Positions 1-8,898 of a DNA stretch of 48,322 nt are shown piece after piece. The notes beneath the pieces are model-generated. The model did not search any database and had not been told where the DNA came from. It was given only the letters and a program-made list of their open reading frames with translations. The stretch covers positions 1 through 48,322 of the forward strand of contig JAMCSN010000020.1 of assembly GCA_023381535.1 (NCBI GenBank), given 5' to 3'. How positions within the stretch are numbered: the stretch's first letter is position 1; each line of letters starts with the position of its first letter. The stretch is from Bacteroidota bacterium. Lineage in GTDB: Bacteria > Bacteroidota > Ignavibacteria > Ignavibacteriales > Melioribacteraceae. The position numbers and the translations under genes were made by a program.

Positions 1-425
1 AGTGACCTTAGATAAGACATTTACCAGTTTAGATTAGCTGTTTTCACTTTCCCATGGTAAGATTTACTTTTGAGGCAATGACTATTTTTTCTATCATCTA
101 CGGTTAGTTTTTTTTTGAGGCAATCCGGGGTGTTGATAGTGTAAAAGGTTCTCTTTTTTTTCGGAGAAAGATGTCTATATTAGAACTGAAAATAGGGATA
201 TTGTAGGGGTTCAAAGTGGTTGACTTAATTATAAATTCTATAGTTTCAAAATTTTTTTTTCCAATCGAACAAGAGTATGAAGACTATTAGCCAGGGCGGT
301 TTTGTTATTAATAACGTTACCGCTTAGCAGATAAATAGATAAATAAATATAGATTTCTATTTAGAGGAATTATTTATACGAATTATAAATGCTGTTAATT
401 GTTAATATTGATTATTGGGATGCAT
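1..425. other. Non-coding 5' stretch before the lipoprotein gene
   Basis: No convincing gene is visible. The first bases (2-37) read as a short open frame ending in TAG and could be the 3' end of a gene cut by the window edge, but this is too short to judge. The stretch is very AT-rich with several T runs. The 11-mer TTTTGAGGCAA occurs twice, near 70 and 114. No clear promoter was recognised. Confidence 0.4.
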
Positions 426-1385
426 ATGAAAAGAATTACAAAACTAATTTTGATAATAGCTTTATTAACAATCTTTGTTTCGTGCAAAAAGAATTCAATA
501 CCGGTGGAACCGGAACCGAATTATGAACCCGGACGAAGAGATTACGTGTGGACTGCCGATACAATTAAAGCTTACTACATTTATTTTAGTTCTATATGGG
601 GAAAAACATTTGACAATGTTTGGGCGGTAAGCATGGTTGGAGGTACATTTGAAAATATTTACAGGTATAATGGAAAAAACTGGTACAAAGAAACAAAAAC
701 GCCAATAGGAAATACAGTATCTCTTTGGGGAACAGATGACAATTTATGGATAAGCACGCATGATGGTCATATCTGGAATTACAGTAATAATATTTTTGCT
801 TCTTCTCAGCAATTTTTATACGAAGGTATAGAGATTGATTTTTTTAGTATTGCAGGAAAAAATAACAATGAGATTTATGCTTGTGGTGGTAAAAATTCAC
901 CTTATAGTAAAGATGGGGTAATTTATAAAAATTACGGAGCTGGATGGCAACTGAACAAAATAATTAGGAATAGTGGTGTCATAATAAGGGCTAGATATAG
1001 TGCCGTGAATGACATGTTTTATTTCAGTGCTTATTTAGATAATGAAGCAAAAAATGATACAGTAAGATTGTATGAGTATAATGGCAAAAATTTGAAAGTG
1101 ATCTATGACAATTACGTTTCTGAAAACACTTCATGTGTTATAAATGATATAAACGGCTATTTGTATGTAACCATTGGTCGTAAAATTTACATGTATTACA
1201 AAGACAATTTCGAGCAAATATTAGAAATAAATAATCCGAACTTTGGCGGACAGACATGGGGAAGAAATAAAAATGACATATTTATTAGAATGTTTGATGG
1301 GTTGATGCATTATAACGGAAGCGACACACAATATATTCTGAAGTTCCCTGAGAATGTAAGTTTTGGCACTTCGCACTTGTTTTAG
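426..1385 (+). CDS. Lipoprotein with beta-propeller-like repeats, probably frameshifted at its 3' end
   Basis: The start at ATG 426 is preferred over the upstream TTG 399 and ATG 420 because it gives a proper lipoprotein signal: K-R, a hydrophobic stretch, then a lipobox ending FVSC followed by KKNS. The mature part repeats short blocks around W-G, D-x-(V/L)-W and Y-N-G-K-N-W (roughly residues 50-130), as in seven-bladed-propeller lipoproteins of this phylum. No function can be assigned. The reading frame stops at 1385, but a neighbouring frame stays open to a TAG at 1457-1459 and continues the same style of sequence (D-K-D-I-F-L, then N-K-T-G-Y-N). One missing T near 1366-1372 would join the two frames. 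The gene is therefore either a recent pseudogene or carries a sequencing error. Nothing else suggests an operon. Confidence 0.6.
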   Translation: MKRITKLILIIALLTIFVSCKKNSIPVEPEPNYEPGRRDYVWTADTIKAYYIYFSSIWGKTFDNVWAVSMVGGTFENIYRYNGKNWYKETKTPIGNTVSLWGTDDNLWISTHDGHIWNYSNNIFASSQQFLYEGIEIDFFSIAGKNNNEIYACGGKNSPYSKDGVIYKNYGAGWQLNKIIRNSGVIIRARYSAVNDMFYFSAYLDNEAKNDTVRLYEYNGKNLKVIYDNYVSENTSCVINDINGYLYVTIGRKIYMYYKDNFEQILEINNPNFGGQTWGRNKNDIFIRMFDGLMHYNGSDTQYILKFPENVSFGTSHLF

Positions 1386-1459
1386 ATAAAGATATTTTCT
1401 TACACGCCTTTGATAACAAAACCGGTTACAATATAATCCATCACGGGCAACTAAAATAG

Positions 1460-1865
1460 AAGTATAAGCATACGAAAAAAACGGAAACGGCAGTACTGCT
1501 GTAAAAAACTTATTTTTTCTCAATGCTAGTCTGTGATATCTCGGAGTTCCTCTGTATTACTTATTTTTTTTAATTATAGAGAGCACTGAGATTCCAAAAT
1601 AGTTGTGCGACAGACTCTACCACCAAGGCAGGCGAGAAGGTTGGGTGTGATTTCCCACTGCATGCCTAGATCCGACAATCGAGCCAGAGCGGGCTTCGAT
1701 TCGCTGAAGACGCGATTCGAAGCAGTTTCGACGGCAATAGGGTTCGGGATTTGCCTCGAAGTTCATTCCATTGATTTTTCAAAGAAAGAGAATTTTTTTA
1801 TTGATAAATGAGACAAATTTTGTCATATTTAGTCCGTTCATTCTGATAAATTAGTTTCTATAACT
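1460..1865. other. Intergenic stretch with an anomalous GC-rich segment
   Basis: Most of this is AT-rich, but 1621-1740 is about 56% G+C by hand count against about 31% for 1461-1580. It contains an 11-bp inverted repeat with one mismatch (1693-1703 against 1713-1723, 9-nt loop). A 68-codon GTG-initiated frame spans 1605-1811; I do not recognise the product and do not call it a gene. The segment could be a structured RNA, a decayed gene or an imported fragment. A 10-bp palindrome GCAGTACTGC lies at 1490-1499. Confidence 0.4.
1812..1824. promoter_or_regulatory. Candidate operator upstream of the Rrf2-cydAB genes
   Basis: GACAAATTTTGTC is a perfect 6-bp inverted repeat around a central T, ending 41 bp before the regulator start. 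Its position and symmetry suit a dimeric regulator, most simply autoregulation by the Rrf2 protein, with read-through into cydAB. The symmetry is seen directly; the binding protein is inferred. Confidence 0.4.
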
Positions 1866-2297
1866 ATGCAGCTAACTCTAACCGGTGAATACGCAATTCG
1901 AGCGATGATTCATTTAGCTGGCAGTGCCGACGGGTCATCATTCAAAATTTCCGACGTTTCTTCCGCAAACGACATTCCAGAAAAATTTCTTCGCAAAATA
2001 ATTTCTCAATTATCATCAGTCGGATTAATCATTTCTCAGCGAGGGATAGGCGGCGGGATAAAACTCGGCAAACCTGCAGATTCAATAACCCCGCTCGAAA
2101 TCATTGAAGCCGTTGAAGGCGACATGGCATTAAATAAATGTTTGATCGATAAAGCATTTTGTTCAAATCAAAGATGGTGTACTGTTCACACGCTCTGGTG
2201 CGAGGCGCAAGCGCAGTTGAAAGTAATTCTTGCTAGCAAATCTATCGCGCTGCTCGCAAAAGAAAGTGAAGAAAGAAAGAAAAAATTTTTACGGTAA
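1866..2297 (+). CDS. Rrf2-family Fe-S transcriptional regulator
   Basis: This 143-aa protein has the Rrf2 winged helix: it opens MQLTLTGEYAIRAM, has a recognition region around residues 28-50 (IPEKFLRKI), and the wing G-I-G-G-G at 60-64. C92, C99 and C105 match the three-cysteine cluster-binding loop of NsrR, IscR and RsrR, with a further C112. Such proteins sense nitric oxide, redox state or Fe-S status through a bound cluster. It lies 39 bp upstream of cydA on the same strand, so it most likely controls the bd oxidase, whose induction under NO or low oxygen is common in other bacteria. Which signal it senses cannot be told from sequence. Family assignment is firm; the target is inferred. 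Confidence 0.88.
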   Translation: MQLTLTGEYAIRAMIHLAGSADGSSFKISDVSSANDIPEKFLRKIISQLSSVGLIISQRGIGGGIKLGKPADSITPLEIIEAVEGDMALNKCLIDKAFCSNQRWCTVHTLWCEAQAQLKVILASKSIALLAKESEERKKKFLR

Positions 2298-2336
2298 CTT
2301 ATTCTCACATTCAAAAACTAAACGGAGGTAGGAATT

Positions 2337-3665
2337 ATGGATGCTGTGTTATTAGCCCGTATTCAGTTTGCTATGACTATTGGGTTTCACTTCATCTTTC
2401 CTCCATTAACAATTGGACTTTCTTGGCTCTTGGTTATTGCCGAAACGATTGGATGGAAGAAAAAAGATGAAGTTTATGTTTCAATTGGCAAATTCTTCGG
2501 AAAAATTTTGGGACTGATATTTGCCGTTGGTGTTGCAAGCGGTGTTGTTATGGAATTTCAGTTCGGAACTAATTGGGCGGAGTATTCAAAATTTGTTGGA
2601 GACATTTTCGGAGCGCCTTTAGCCGCAGAAGGTGTCTTTGCATTTTTTCTTGAATCAACTTTTTTAGGTCTCTACATTTTCGGCAGATCGAGAGTCTCAA
2701 AAGGAGTTCATTGGTTCTCTGCGCTTATGGTTGCCGTTGGCGCTACTATTTCCGCCTTCTGGATAATTGTTGCAAACTCTTGGCAGCAAACGCCAGCCGG
2801 ATTCGTCATCCAAAACGGGAGAGCAGAACTAACCGATTTCTGGGCGGCGGTGTTTAATCCTTCAACAATGCCGCGCTTCTTGCATACTGTTGATGCTGCT
2901 TTAATCTCCGGTGCGTTTTTTATGGCTGGAGTTGCTGCGTACTTGGTTTTCAAAAATAAAGGTGGAGAAATTTCAAAGAAGGCTCTCAAGCTTTCAATCA
3001 TTTTTGGTTTAATCGTTTCTTTGCTCGAAGTTTTTCCATTTGGGCATGAACATGGAAGACAAGTAGCCGAAACTCAACCTGAAAAATTTGCGGCGATACA
3101 AGGTTTGTACACTTCACAGTCGGGCGCGCCGATCGCTTTGTTTGCAGTTCCGCTTGATCATCCGCCAACGTTAAAAGCGCCGGTTGAAATTCCGGGATTG
3201 CTTAGCTGGCTGGCATTTGGAGACGTACACGCAAAAGTTCAAGGCATTAATGATTTTCCAAAAGAGGAAGTGCCGCCGCTGTTTCTAACTTTCGTTTCTT
3301 ATCATAACATGGTTCTACTAGGAATGTATTTTATTTTGGCGATGGCAATTGCAGTTTACAAACTTTACAAGAAAACTCTTTGGGAAAGCAAAAAGTTTTT
3401 GAAATTACTTGTTTGGTCAATTCCTCTTCCGTTGATTGCTTGTCAGCTTGGATGGATTGCAGCGGAAGTCGGACGGCAGCCGTGGATCGTTTACAAATTA
3501 ATGAAGACCAGCGACGCGGTTTCAATAACAGTCGGTGCTGGAGAAATTCTTTTCTCAATCATTCTGTTTGGAATAATTTATATACTGCTCGGATCAATTT
3601 TTGTTTATCTGCTCGTGAAAAAAATTAAACTTGGTCCGGATCCAATTCCAGCTAAGGAGGTGTAA
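2337..3665 (+). CDS. cydA: Cytochrome bd oxidase subunit I
   Basis: This 442-aa inner-membrane subunit oxidises quinol and reduces oxygen to water with CydB. Visible landmarks are H18 (heme b595 ligand), E98 and E106 (oxygen-site acidic residues), H183 and M325 (heme b558 ligands by comparison with E. coli H186 and M393) and the GRQPW motif at 379-383. The length places it in the short-Q-loop group. Two positions differ from E. coli: the E. coli K252/E257 pair aligns with K250/Q255, and R391 aligns with H323. A good ribosome site (GGAGG) precedes ATG 2337. It is followed after 2 bp by cydB. The pair forms a small operon with the Rrf2 gene upstream and gives high-affinity respiration or NO/sulfide tolerance. 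Confidence 0.96.
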   Translation: MDAVLLARIQFAMTIGFHFIFPPLTIGLSWLLVIAETIGWKKKDEVYVSIGKFFGKILGLIFAVGVASGVVMEFQFGTNWAEYSKFVGDIFGAPLAAEGVFAFFLESTFLGLYIFGRSRVSKGVHWFSALMVAVGATISAFWIIVANSWQQTPAGFVIQNGRAELTDFWAAVFNPSTMPRFLHTVDAALISGAFFMAGVAAYLVFKNKGGEISKKALKLSIIFGLIVSLLEVFPFGHEHGRQVAETQPEKFAAIQGLYTSQSGAPIALFAVPLDHPPTLKAPVEIPGLLSWLAFGDVHAKVQGINDFPKEEVPPLFLTFVSYHNMVLLGMYFILAMAIAVYKLYKKTLWESKKFLKLLVWSIPLPLIACQLGWIAAEVGRQPWIVYKLMKTSDAVSITVGAGEILFSIILFGIIYILLGSIFVYLLVKKIKLGPDPIPAKEV

Positions 3666-3667
3666 TC

Positions 3668-4696
3668 ATGATCGATCTAAATTTAATTTGGTTTTTATTA
3701 GTCGGAGTTTTAATTGTCGGTTATGCAATCCTCGATGGTTTCGATCTCGGTGTTGGAGTTCTGCACCTGTTCACAAAAAATGAAGACGAAAAAAGGATCA
3801 ACGTGAATGCAATTGGTCCGGTCTGGGATGGCAATGAAGTCTGGCTTCTAACCGGAGGTGGCGCTTTGTTTGCAGCGTTCCCGGTTGTTTATGCAACTGT
3901 GTTCAGCGGATTCTATTTGGCATTTATGCTTTTGTTAACGGCGCTTATTTTCCGTGCTGTGTCGTTCGAGTTCAGAAAATATTCAGAGTCGGCTCAATCA
4001 AAAAAATATTGGGATCTCGCGTTCGGACTTGGAAGTTTAGTTCCCGCTCTGTTGTTCGGCGTCGCAATCGGAAATATTTTGCGCGGTCTCCCTATCGAAC
4101 TAAAAGATGGAAAAGTAATTTCTTCAATTTCGTTTTTAGGCTTGTTGAATCCTTATTCATTGCTTGTCGGCGCACTCAGTTTGGTTCTCTTCACGCTGCA
4201 CGGTGCAGTTTACATGACGATGAAATCCGAGGGAGTTCAACGCGAAAGAATGGTTAAGGTGATTGATAAAGCATGGATTGTATTTGTTGTGCTTTACGTT
4301 CTTGCAACACTTGCAACATTTTTTGTCGGTGGATATTTATTTGATGGTTTGCTGAAAAATCCACTCTTCTGGGTTTTGTTCGTGTCGTTGTTCGCATCAA
4401 TAATTTATATACCGATTTCTGTTAAGTCCGGCAAATTTGGCGTTGCGTTTTTATCTTCATCGGTGATGATTGCCATGATGATTTTGTTAACGGCGCTAAG
4501 TTTATTTCCGCGGCTGGTTCCATCAAATATTGATTTGGCATACAGCTTAACAATTTATAATGCGTCTTCATCTCAGAGAACGTTAACGACTATGCTGATC
4601 ATTGCGCTGATAGGAATGCCGATTGTAATAGCTTACACAATTTTTATGTACAGAGTATTCAAAGGAAAAGTTATTATAACGAAGGACAGCTACTAA
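3668..4696 (+). CDS. cydB: Cytochrome bd oxidase subunit II
   Basis: A 342-aa polytopic membrane protein whose N-terminus carries the CydB signature GYAILDGFDLGVG (about residues 18-30) and the conserved GPVWDGNEVWL at about 50-60. CydB pairs with CydA and stabilises the heme groups. The start ATG 3668 lies behind AAGGAGGTG that overlaps the end of cydA, so translation is probably coupled. No cydX-like small gene or cydCD follows; a terminator begins 25 bp after the stop codon. Confidence 0.96.
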   Translation: MIDLNLIWFLLVGVLIVGYAILDGFDLGVGVLHLFTKNEDEKRINVNAIGPVWDGNEVWLLTGGGALFAAFPVVYATVFSGFYLAFMLLLTALIFRAVSFEFRKYSESAQSKKYWDLAFGLGSLVPALLFGVAIGNILRGLPIELKDGKVISSISFLGLLNPYSLLVGALSLVLFTLHGAVYMTMKSEGVQRERMVKVIDKAWIVFVVLYVLATLATFFVGGYLFDGLLKNPLFWVLFVSLFASIIYIPISVKSGKFGVAFLSSSVMIAMMILLTALSLFPRLVPSNIDLAYSLTIYNASSSQRTLTTMLIIALIGMPIVIAYTIFMYRVFKGKVIITKDSY

Positions 4697-4721
4697 AGTA
4701 TTTTTCGATTTAATTTATGAT

Positions 4722-4757
4722 AGACCCGGTTTCGTAAGGGATCGGGTTTATTTTTTT
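4722..4757 (+). terminator. Rho-independent terminator after cydB
   Basis: AGACCCGGT (4722-4730) pairs with ATCGGGTTT (4741-4749) through nine pairs including two G-T, around a 10-nt loop, followed by a run of seven T at 4751-4757. Confidence 0.85.
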
Positions 4758-4828
4758 CTAGGAAGTTGATTGTTGAAGAACCCTTGCTGTAACTTTGTAA
4801 CCAAAATTTCCAACACTTCAGTGACCCA

Positions 4829-5596
4829 ATGATTAATAAGGTAATTCAAATTTCAAAAATAGCCGGCGAAATTATTCGCGAGGGATTCGGAAAAAACTTT
4901 TCGATTGAATACAAAACGAATCTTTCTAATCTTGTAACGGAGATCGATAAAAAATCGGAAGAAACCATAATTGATTTCGTTAAGAAGGAATTCCCGGCTC
5001 ATTCCGTTCTTGCCGAAGAGACCGGTTCTCACAAAGCGAGCTCGGAATATTTATGGGTTGTCGATCCTCTTGACGGAACTTCCAACTTTGCCCACGGCTT
5101 CCCGATTTTTTCCGTGTCAATCGGCGTTCAAAAAAATAATGAAACCGTTTGCGGTGTTGTATATGACGTGATGAACGATATCGTCTATTCATCAGAAAAG
5201 GGAAGCGGTGCGTTTCGCAACGGACAAAAACTGAAAGTCAGCACAAACGATGATATCAGAAAAAGTATGATCGTTACTGGATTCCCGTACAATGTTGCGG
5301 AAAATCCCGATCATGTGTTCGAACGTTTCATTGCATTTTTGAAAACTGCGCGCGCGGTCAGACGGCTTGGTTCCGCAGCTATCGATTTTTGTTACGTTGC
5401 ATCCGGCGTCTTCGATGGCTTCTGGGAAGTGCATCTTAATCCGTGGGATATCTGCGCCGGTAAATTAATTGTTGAAGAAGCCGGCGGAATCGTTACAAAT
5501 TTTGCCGGAGAATCAACCGATATTTATTCGAAACAAGTTTTAGCAACAAATGGCAAGGTTCACGGAAAAATGTTGGAAATTCTTTCCGACTATTAA
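4829..5596 (+). CDS. Inositol monophosphatase family protein (SuhB-like)
   Basis: A 255-aa cytoplasmic Mg-dependent sugar/inositol phosphatase. The metal-binding residues of the family are all visible: E63 in LAEETG, the D78-P-L-D81-G-T motif, and D206 in WDICAGKLIVEEAGG. Family members hydrolyse inositol-1-phosphate and related phosphates, and some act on NADP, histidinol phosphate or fructose bisphosphate, so the substrate here is open. It is alone between the cydB terminator and the exporter genes, which start 125 bp later, so it may have its own promoter. The ATG 4829 gives the usual family length. Confidence 0.88.
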   Translation: MINKVIQISKIAGEIIREGFGKNFSIEYKTNLSNLVTEIDKKSEETIIDFVKKEFPAHSVLAEETGSHKASSEYLWVVDPLDGTSNFAHGFPIFSVSIGVQKNNETVCGVVYDVMNDIVYSSEKGSGAFRNGQKLKVSTNDDIRKSMIVTGFPYNVAENPDHVFERFIAFLKTARAVRRLGSAAIDFCYVASGVFDGFWEVHLNPWDICAGKLIVEEAGGIVTNFAGESTDIYSKQVLATNGKVHGKMLEILSDY

Positions 5597-5721
5597 TTTT
5601 TTTGAGAACCAATTCAAAAAAGATACGTCATAATGATAAATAAAAAATCTTGATTAAGTGGCTTCGTTAAAGAAAAAGTCTTAGTTTTACAAAAAATTAA
5701 TCTCTTACTATCGGGGTAAAA

Positions 5722-6915
5722 GTGGAAACAAAAAACGCCGATCTTTCTTCGCTTAAAATAAATAGAGATGAGAAACTCGAAAACCCGGAAAGAAAGAACC
5801 GTATCTACAAAATTGTGGGCGGTATTGCCGGGGCTGTTGTTATTATTCTTGCGTTTTACTTTGGTTGGAAATCTATAAGCCAACAAGCAATTGAAGTAAA
5901 ATTAACGTCGGTCGTTTTACAATCCCCCGCAGAATCAAACGCAGTTCTAACCGCGAGCGGATATATTGTTGCACAAAGAAAAGCAGCGGTTGCGTCAAAA
6001 GGAATGGGAAGACTAGTTTATCTTGGTGTTGTTGAAGGTGACAAAGTAGCTAAGGATCAGATTATAGCGCGTCTTGAAGACAGCGATATAAAAGCGCAGC
6101 TCGAACAGACAAAAGCGAATTTGAAATTGAGTGAAGCTGATTTGAAAGACGCCGAAAATAATTTTAACCGTCAAAAAGAATTATTGAAATCCGGTTCCAC
6201 TACGAAGATGGAAGTTGATGCTGCGGAATCGAGATACAACCGGGTGCTGGCTTCAATTGACGTGGCGAAAGCGCAAGTTCTTCAATCGGAAGTTGCTATG
6301 GAAAACACACTCATACGCGCACCGTTCAACGGAACCGTTTTAACGAAAAATGCAGATGTGGGAGAGGTTGTTGCGCCGCTTGGTGCCGGGGCAAATGCCA
6401 AGGCAGCCGTTGTCACTATTGCCGATATGAATTCGCTTCAAGCAGAGATTGATGTTTCGGAATCCAACATTGAAAAGATTCTGCTGAATCAAGATTGCGA
6501 AATTCGTCTTGATGCTTATCCGGATAAAGCTTACCCGGGTTATGTTGCCAAGATTGTTCCTACTGCCGACCGGTCTAAAGCAACGGTGATGGTAAAAGTT
6601 GGATTCAAAAATTACGATCAGCGCGTTTTGCCGGAGATGAGCGCAAAGGTGGTCTTCCTTAACGAAACCACAAAGAAAGAAAAGATTGAGGATACAAAAC
6701 AGTTTTTGGTTGTCCCGTCCACTGCTGTTGCAAAAAGAAACGGCACTTCGATTGTGTTTGTTGTTCGTGATGATAAAGCTGTGGAAGTTCCGATTATTAC
6801 GGGAAAAGATCTCGGCGGATATATTGAAATCAAGTCGGGTTTGGTTGAAGGCGACAAAGTTATCGATCCGGTCAATGATAAAATTCAAGAGGGAATGAAA
6901 GTGAGCGCGAAATGA
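5722..6915 (+). CDS. Efflux periplasmic adaptor (MacA/HlyD type)
   Basis: This 397-aa protein is the membrane-fusion subunit of an ABC exporter. It has a short cytoplasmic N-terminus, one membrane helix at about 29-48, a biotinyl-lipoyl half around 90-115 (GVVEGDKVAKDQIIARLED), an alpha-hairpin of about 120-190 rich in K/E/A, the second lipoyl half (LIRAPFNGTVL) and beta-barrel and membrane-proximal domains to the end. It starts with GTG at 5722; no in-frame ATG close by fits better. ATPase and two permease genes follow on the same strand, 104 bp later, completing a MacAB-type system except for a TolC-like outer-membrane channel, which is not in the window. The cargo is unknown: drug, lipoprotein or peptide are all possible. 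Confidence 0.88.
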   Translation: METKNADLSSLKINRDEKLENPERKNRIYKIVGGIAGAVVIILAFYFGWKSISQQAIEVKLTSVVLQSPAESNAVLTASGYIVAQRKAAVASKGMGRLVYLGVVEGDKVAKDQIIARLEDSDIKAQLEQTKANLKLSEADLKDAENNFNRQKELLKSGSTTKMEVDAAESRYNRVLASIDVAKAQVLQSEVAMENTLIRAPFNGTVLTKNADVGEVVAPLGAGANAKAAVVTIADMNSLQAEIDVSESNIEKILLNQDCEIRLDAYPDKAYPGYVAKIVPTADRSKATVMVKVGFKNYDQRVLPEMSAKVVFLNETTKKEKIEDTKQFLVVPSTAVAKRNGTSIVFVVRDDKAVEVPIITGKDLGGYIEIKSGLVEGDKVIDPVNDKIQEGMKVSAK

Positions 6916-7019
6916 AATGGCGCTTACTTTTTCACTTCAATAATTAGAAATCATTCAAGAAAATGATTGCAGAAGAATGCCATTCGGTTTCCAAAACATT
7001 TAGATAGTTAGGAGAATGT

Positions 7020-7706
7020 ATGCCAGAAATTATTCAAATAAAAAATGTATCCAAATCGTATTGGAGAAATAGTTTGGAAATTCCGGTGCTGCACAACATC
7101 ACGCTGGATGTTGAAGAAGGGGAATTTCTTGCGCTGATGGGTCCTTCAGGTTCCGGTAAAACAACGCTCTTAAATTTAATTGCCGGAATCGACAGACCGT
7201 CCAGAGGCGAGTTAACTGTTGCCGGGACAGACATCGCAAAACTTGGTGAATCCGCTCTTGCAAAATGGCGTTCATCGAACGTTGGGTTTGTTTTCCAATT
7301 CTATAATCTTCTTCCGGTTCTAACTGCATACGAAAACGTTGAGCTTCCGCTTTTGTTAACCAAACTTTCGAAATCGGAAAAGAAGAAACATGTTGAGACC
7401 GCTCTTAACATTGTTGGTCTCGGCGATAGAATGAATCATTATCCGAAACAACTTTCCGGCGGACAGGAACAGCGTGTTGCTATTGCGCGCGCTATCGTTA
7501 CCGATCCGGTTATTCTTGTTGCTGATGAGCCGACCGGCGATCTAGACAAAAATTCTGCTCAAGAAATTCTCACTCTCATGGAGAGACTGAACAAAGAATT
7601 TAAAAAGACAATCGTAATGGTAACTCACGATCAGCATGCGGCAGAAAGAGCGTCGCACCTGCTTCATCTTGATAAAGGCGATTTGTCTGCCAACGGTAAA
7701 GCCTGA
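7020..7706 (+). CDS. ABC transporter ATPase (MacB/LolD family)
   Basis: A 228-aa nucleotide-binding subunit. Walker [10 protein letters not shown] is at 41-49, the Q-loop Q93, signature LSGGQ 145-149, Walker B ILVADE ending in E170, and the H-loop H203. In the signature the usual LSGGQQQR reads LSGGQEQR. The sequence belongs to the lipoprotein/macrolide exporter ATPases rather than to importers. It starts at ATG 7020 behind AGGAGA. The permease gene begins 14 bp after its stop, so ATPase and permeases are co-transcribed. Confidence 0.93.
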   Translation: MPEIIQIKNVSKSYWRNSLEIPVLHNITLDVEEGEFLALMGPSGSGKTTLLNLIAGIDRPSRGELTVAGTDIAKLGESALAKWRSSNVGFVFQFYNLLPVLTAYENVELPLLLTKLSKSEKKKHVETALNIVGLGDRMNHYPKQLSGGQEQRVAIARAIVTDPVILVADEPTGDLDKNSAQEILTLMERLNKEFKKTIVMVTHDQHAAERASHLLHLDKGDLSANGKA

Positions 7707-7719
7707 GTGAGGTGATGGT

Positions 7720-8880
7720 ATGAAAATATTTAAATTAATTTTCAAAAATGCGCTTCGTCATAAACTCAGAACAACTCTAACACTACTTGGAATTTCTGTA
7801 GCGGTAATTGCTTTCGGTTTATTGAGAACAGTAGTTACGGCTTGGTATGTTGGCGTTGACGCCGCATCCGCAAATAGGTTAATCACACGCCAGGCGGTTT
7901 CGTTTATTTTCCCGTTGCCGTTATCATACGAAAACAAAATAGAAAAAATTCCCGGGGTGACTAAAGTTTCTTACGCAAACTGGTTCGGTGGAGTTTATAA
8001 AGATAAGAACCAATTCTTCTCAAGAATGGCTGTCGATCCCGAAACTTATTTTGATGTTGTTCCCGAATTTGTGGTACCGCCGCAAGAACTGGATAATTTT
8101 AAGAAAGAAAGAAATTCTTGCATCATCGGTGCAGATATTGCGAAACTATACAAACTCAAAGTGGGCGATCAAATGTCCCTCGAGGGAGATATTTATCCCG
8201 GTACTTGGGATTTTGTAGTCGCTGGAATTTACCAACCAAAGTTTAAAACCACAGATGCTATGCAAATGCTTTTCCATTGGGATTATGTGAACGAACGAAT
8301 GAAAGTTGAAATGCCCGGCAGAGAAAATCAAGTTGGTTGGTATGTTGTTCAGGTTGGCGATCCTTCAAAGTCGGCACAGATTTCTTCTCAGATAGACGCC
8401 TTATTCAAGAACTCGCCTGATGAGACGAAGACAGAAACGGAACGTGCTTTTACGCAAAGTTTTATTTCCGCCTACGGCTCTATCATCACTTCAATGAACG
8501 TTATGTCTTGGGCGATTGTTGGAATAATTCTTTTAGTGCTTGGCAATACAATGGTTATGGCTGCAAGGGAAAGAACACGTGAGTATGCCGTACTCAAGAC
8601 GCTCGGTTTTTCCGCTAAACATATTGTCGGATTGATATTCGGTGAATCGATGTTTATATCATGTCTCGGCGGTGGAATCGGGTTGCTTCTAACGTTTCCA
8701 ATTGTTGCCGGTTTCGCTCAGGTTATTCCCAAAGGATTTTTTCCTGTATTCGAAATAGAAACTATTACTATTGTTCTATCTGTCGGAGCGGCGTTGTTGA
8801 TTGGCGTGCTGGCATCTATATTCCCAATTCAACGCGCGCTTGGCACTAAGATAGTTGATGGATTTAGATTTGTCGGATAA
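7720..8880 (+). CDS. ABC transporter permease, FtsX/MacB family (first)
   Basis: A 386-aa membrane protein with one N-terminal helix (about 15-40), a large extracytoplasmic MacB-PCD-like domain (about 45-255) and three C-terminal helices forming the FtsX domain (about 260-380), including the conserved R-E-Y-A-V-L-K-T-L-G-F region after the second helix. It probably forms a heterodimer with the permease encoded next. This differs from classical MacB, where ATPase and permease are fused and homodimeric. An extracytoplasmic domain of this kind transmits ATP-driven movements (mechanotransmission) to the adaptor. Confidence 0.9.
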   Translation: MKIFKLIFKNALRHKLRTTLTLLGISVAVIAFGLLRTVVTAWYVGVDAASANRLITRQAVSFIFPLPLSYENKIEKIPGVTKVSYANWFGGVYKDKNQFFSRMAVDPETYFDVVPEFVVPPQELDNFKKERNSCIIGADIAKLYKLKVGDQMSLEGDIYPGTWDFVVAGIYQPKFKTTDAMQMLFHWDYVNERMKVEMPGRENQVGWYVVQVGDPSKSAQISSQIDALFKNSPDETKTETERAFTQSFISAYGSIITSMNVMSWAIVGIILLVLGNTMVMAARERTREYAVLKTLGFSAKHIVGLIFGESMFISCLGGGIGLLLTFPIVAGFAQVIPKGFFPVFEIETITIVLSVGAALLIGVLASIFPIQRALGTKIVDGFRFVG

Positions 8881-8898
8881 TGACAAAAAGAGGTTAAC

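Noticed and set aside
1221..1523. Minus-strand frame of 100 codons opposite the lipoprotein gene
   Set aside because: It is a shadow of the plus-strand gene, with atypical composition and no family features.
1605..1811. GTG-initiated 68-codon frame
   Set aside because: No recognisable family, no ribosome site, and composition changes midway through it; kept only as an anomalous segment.
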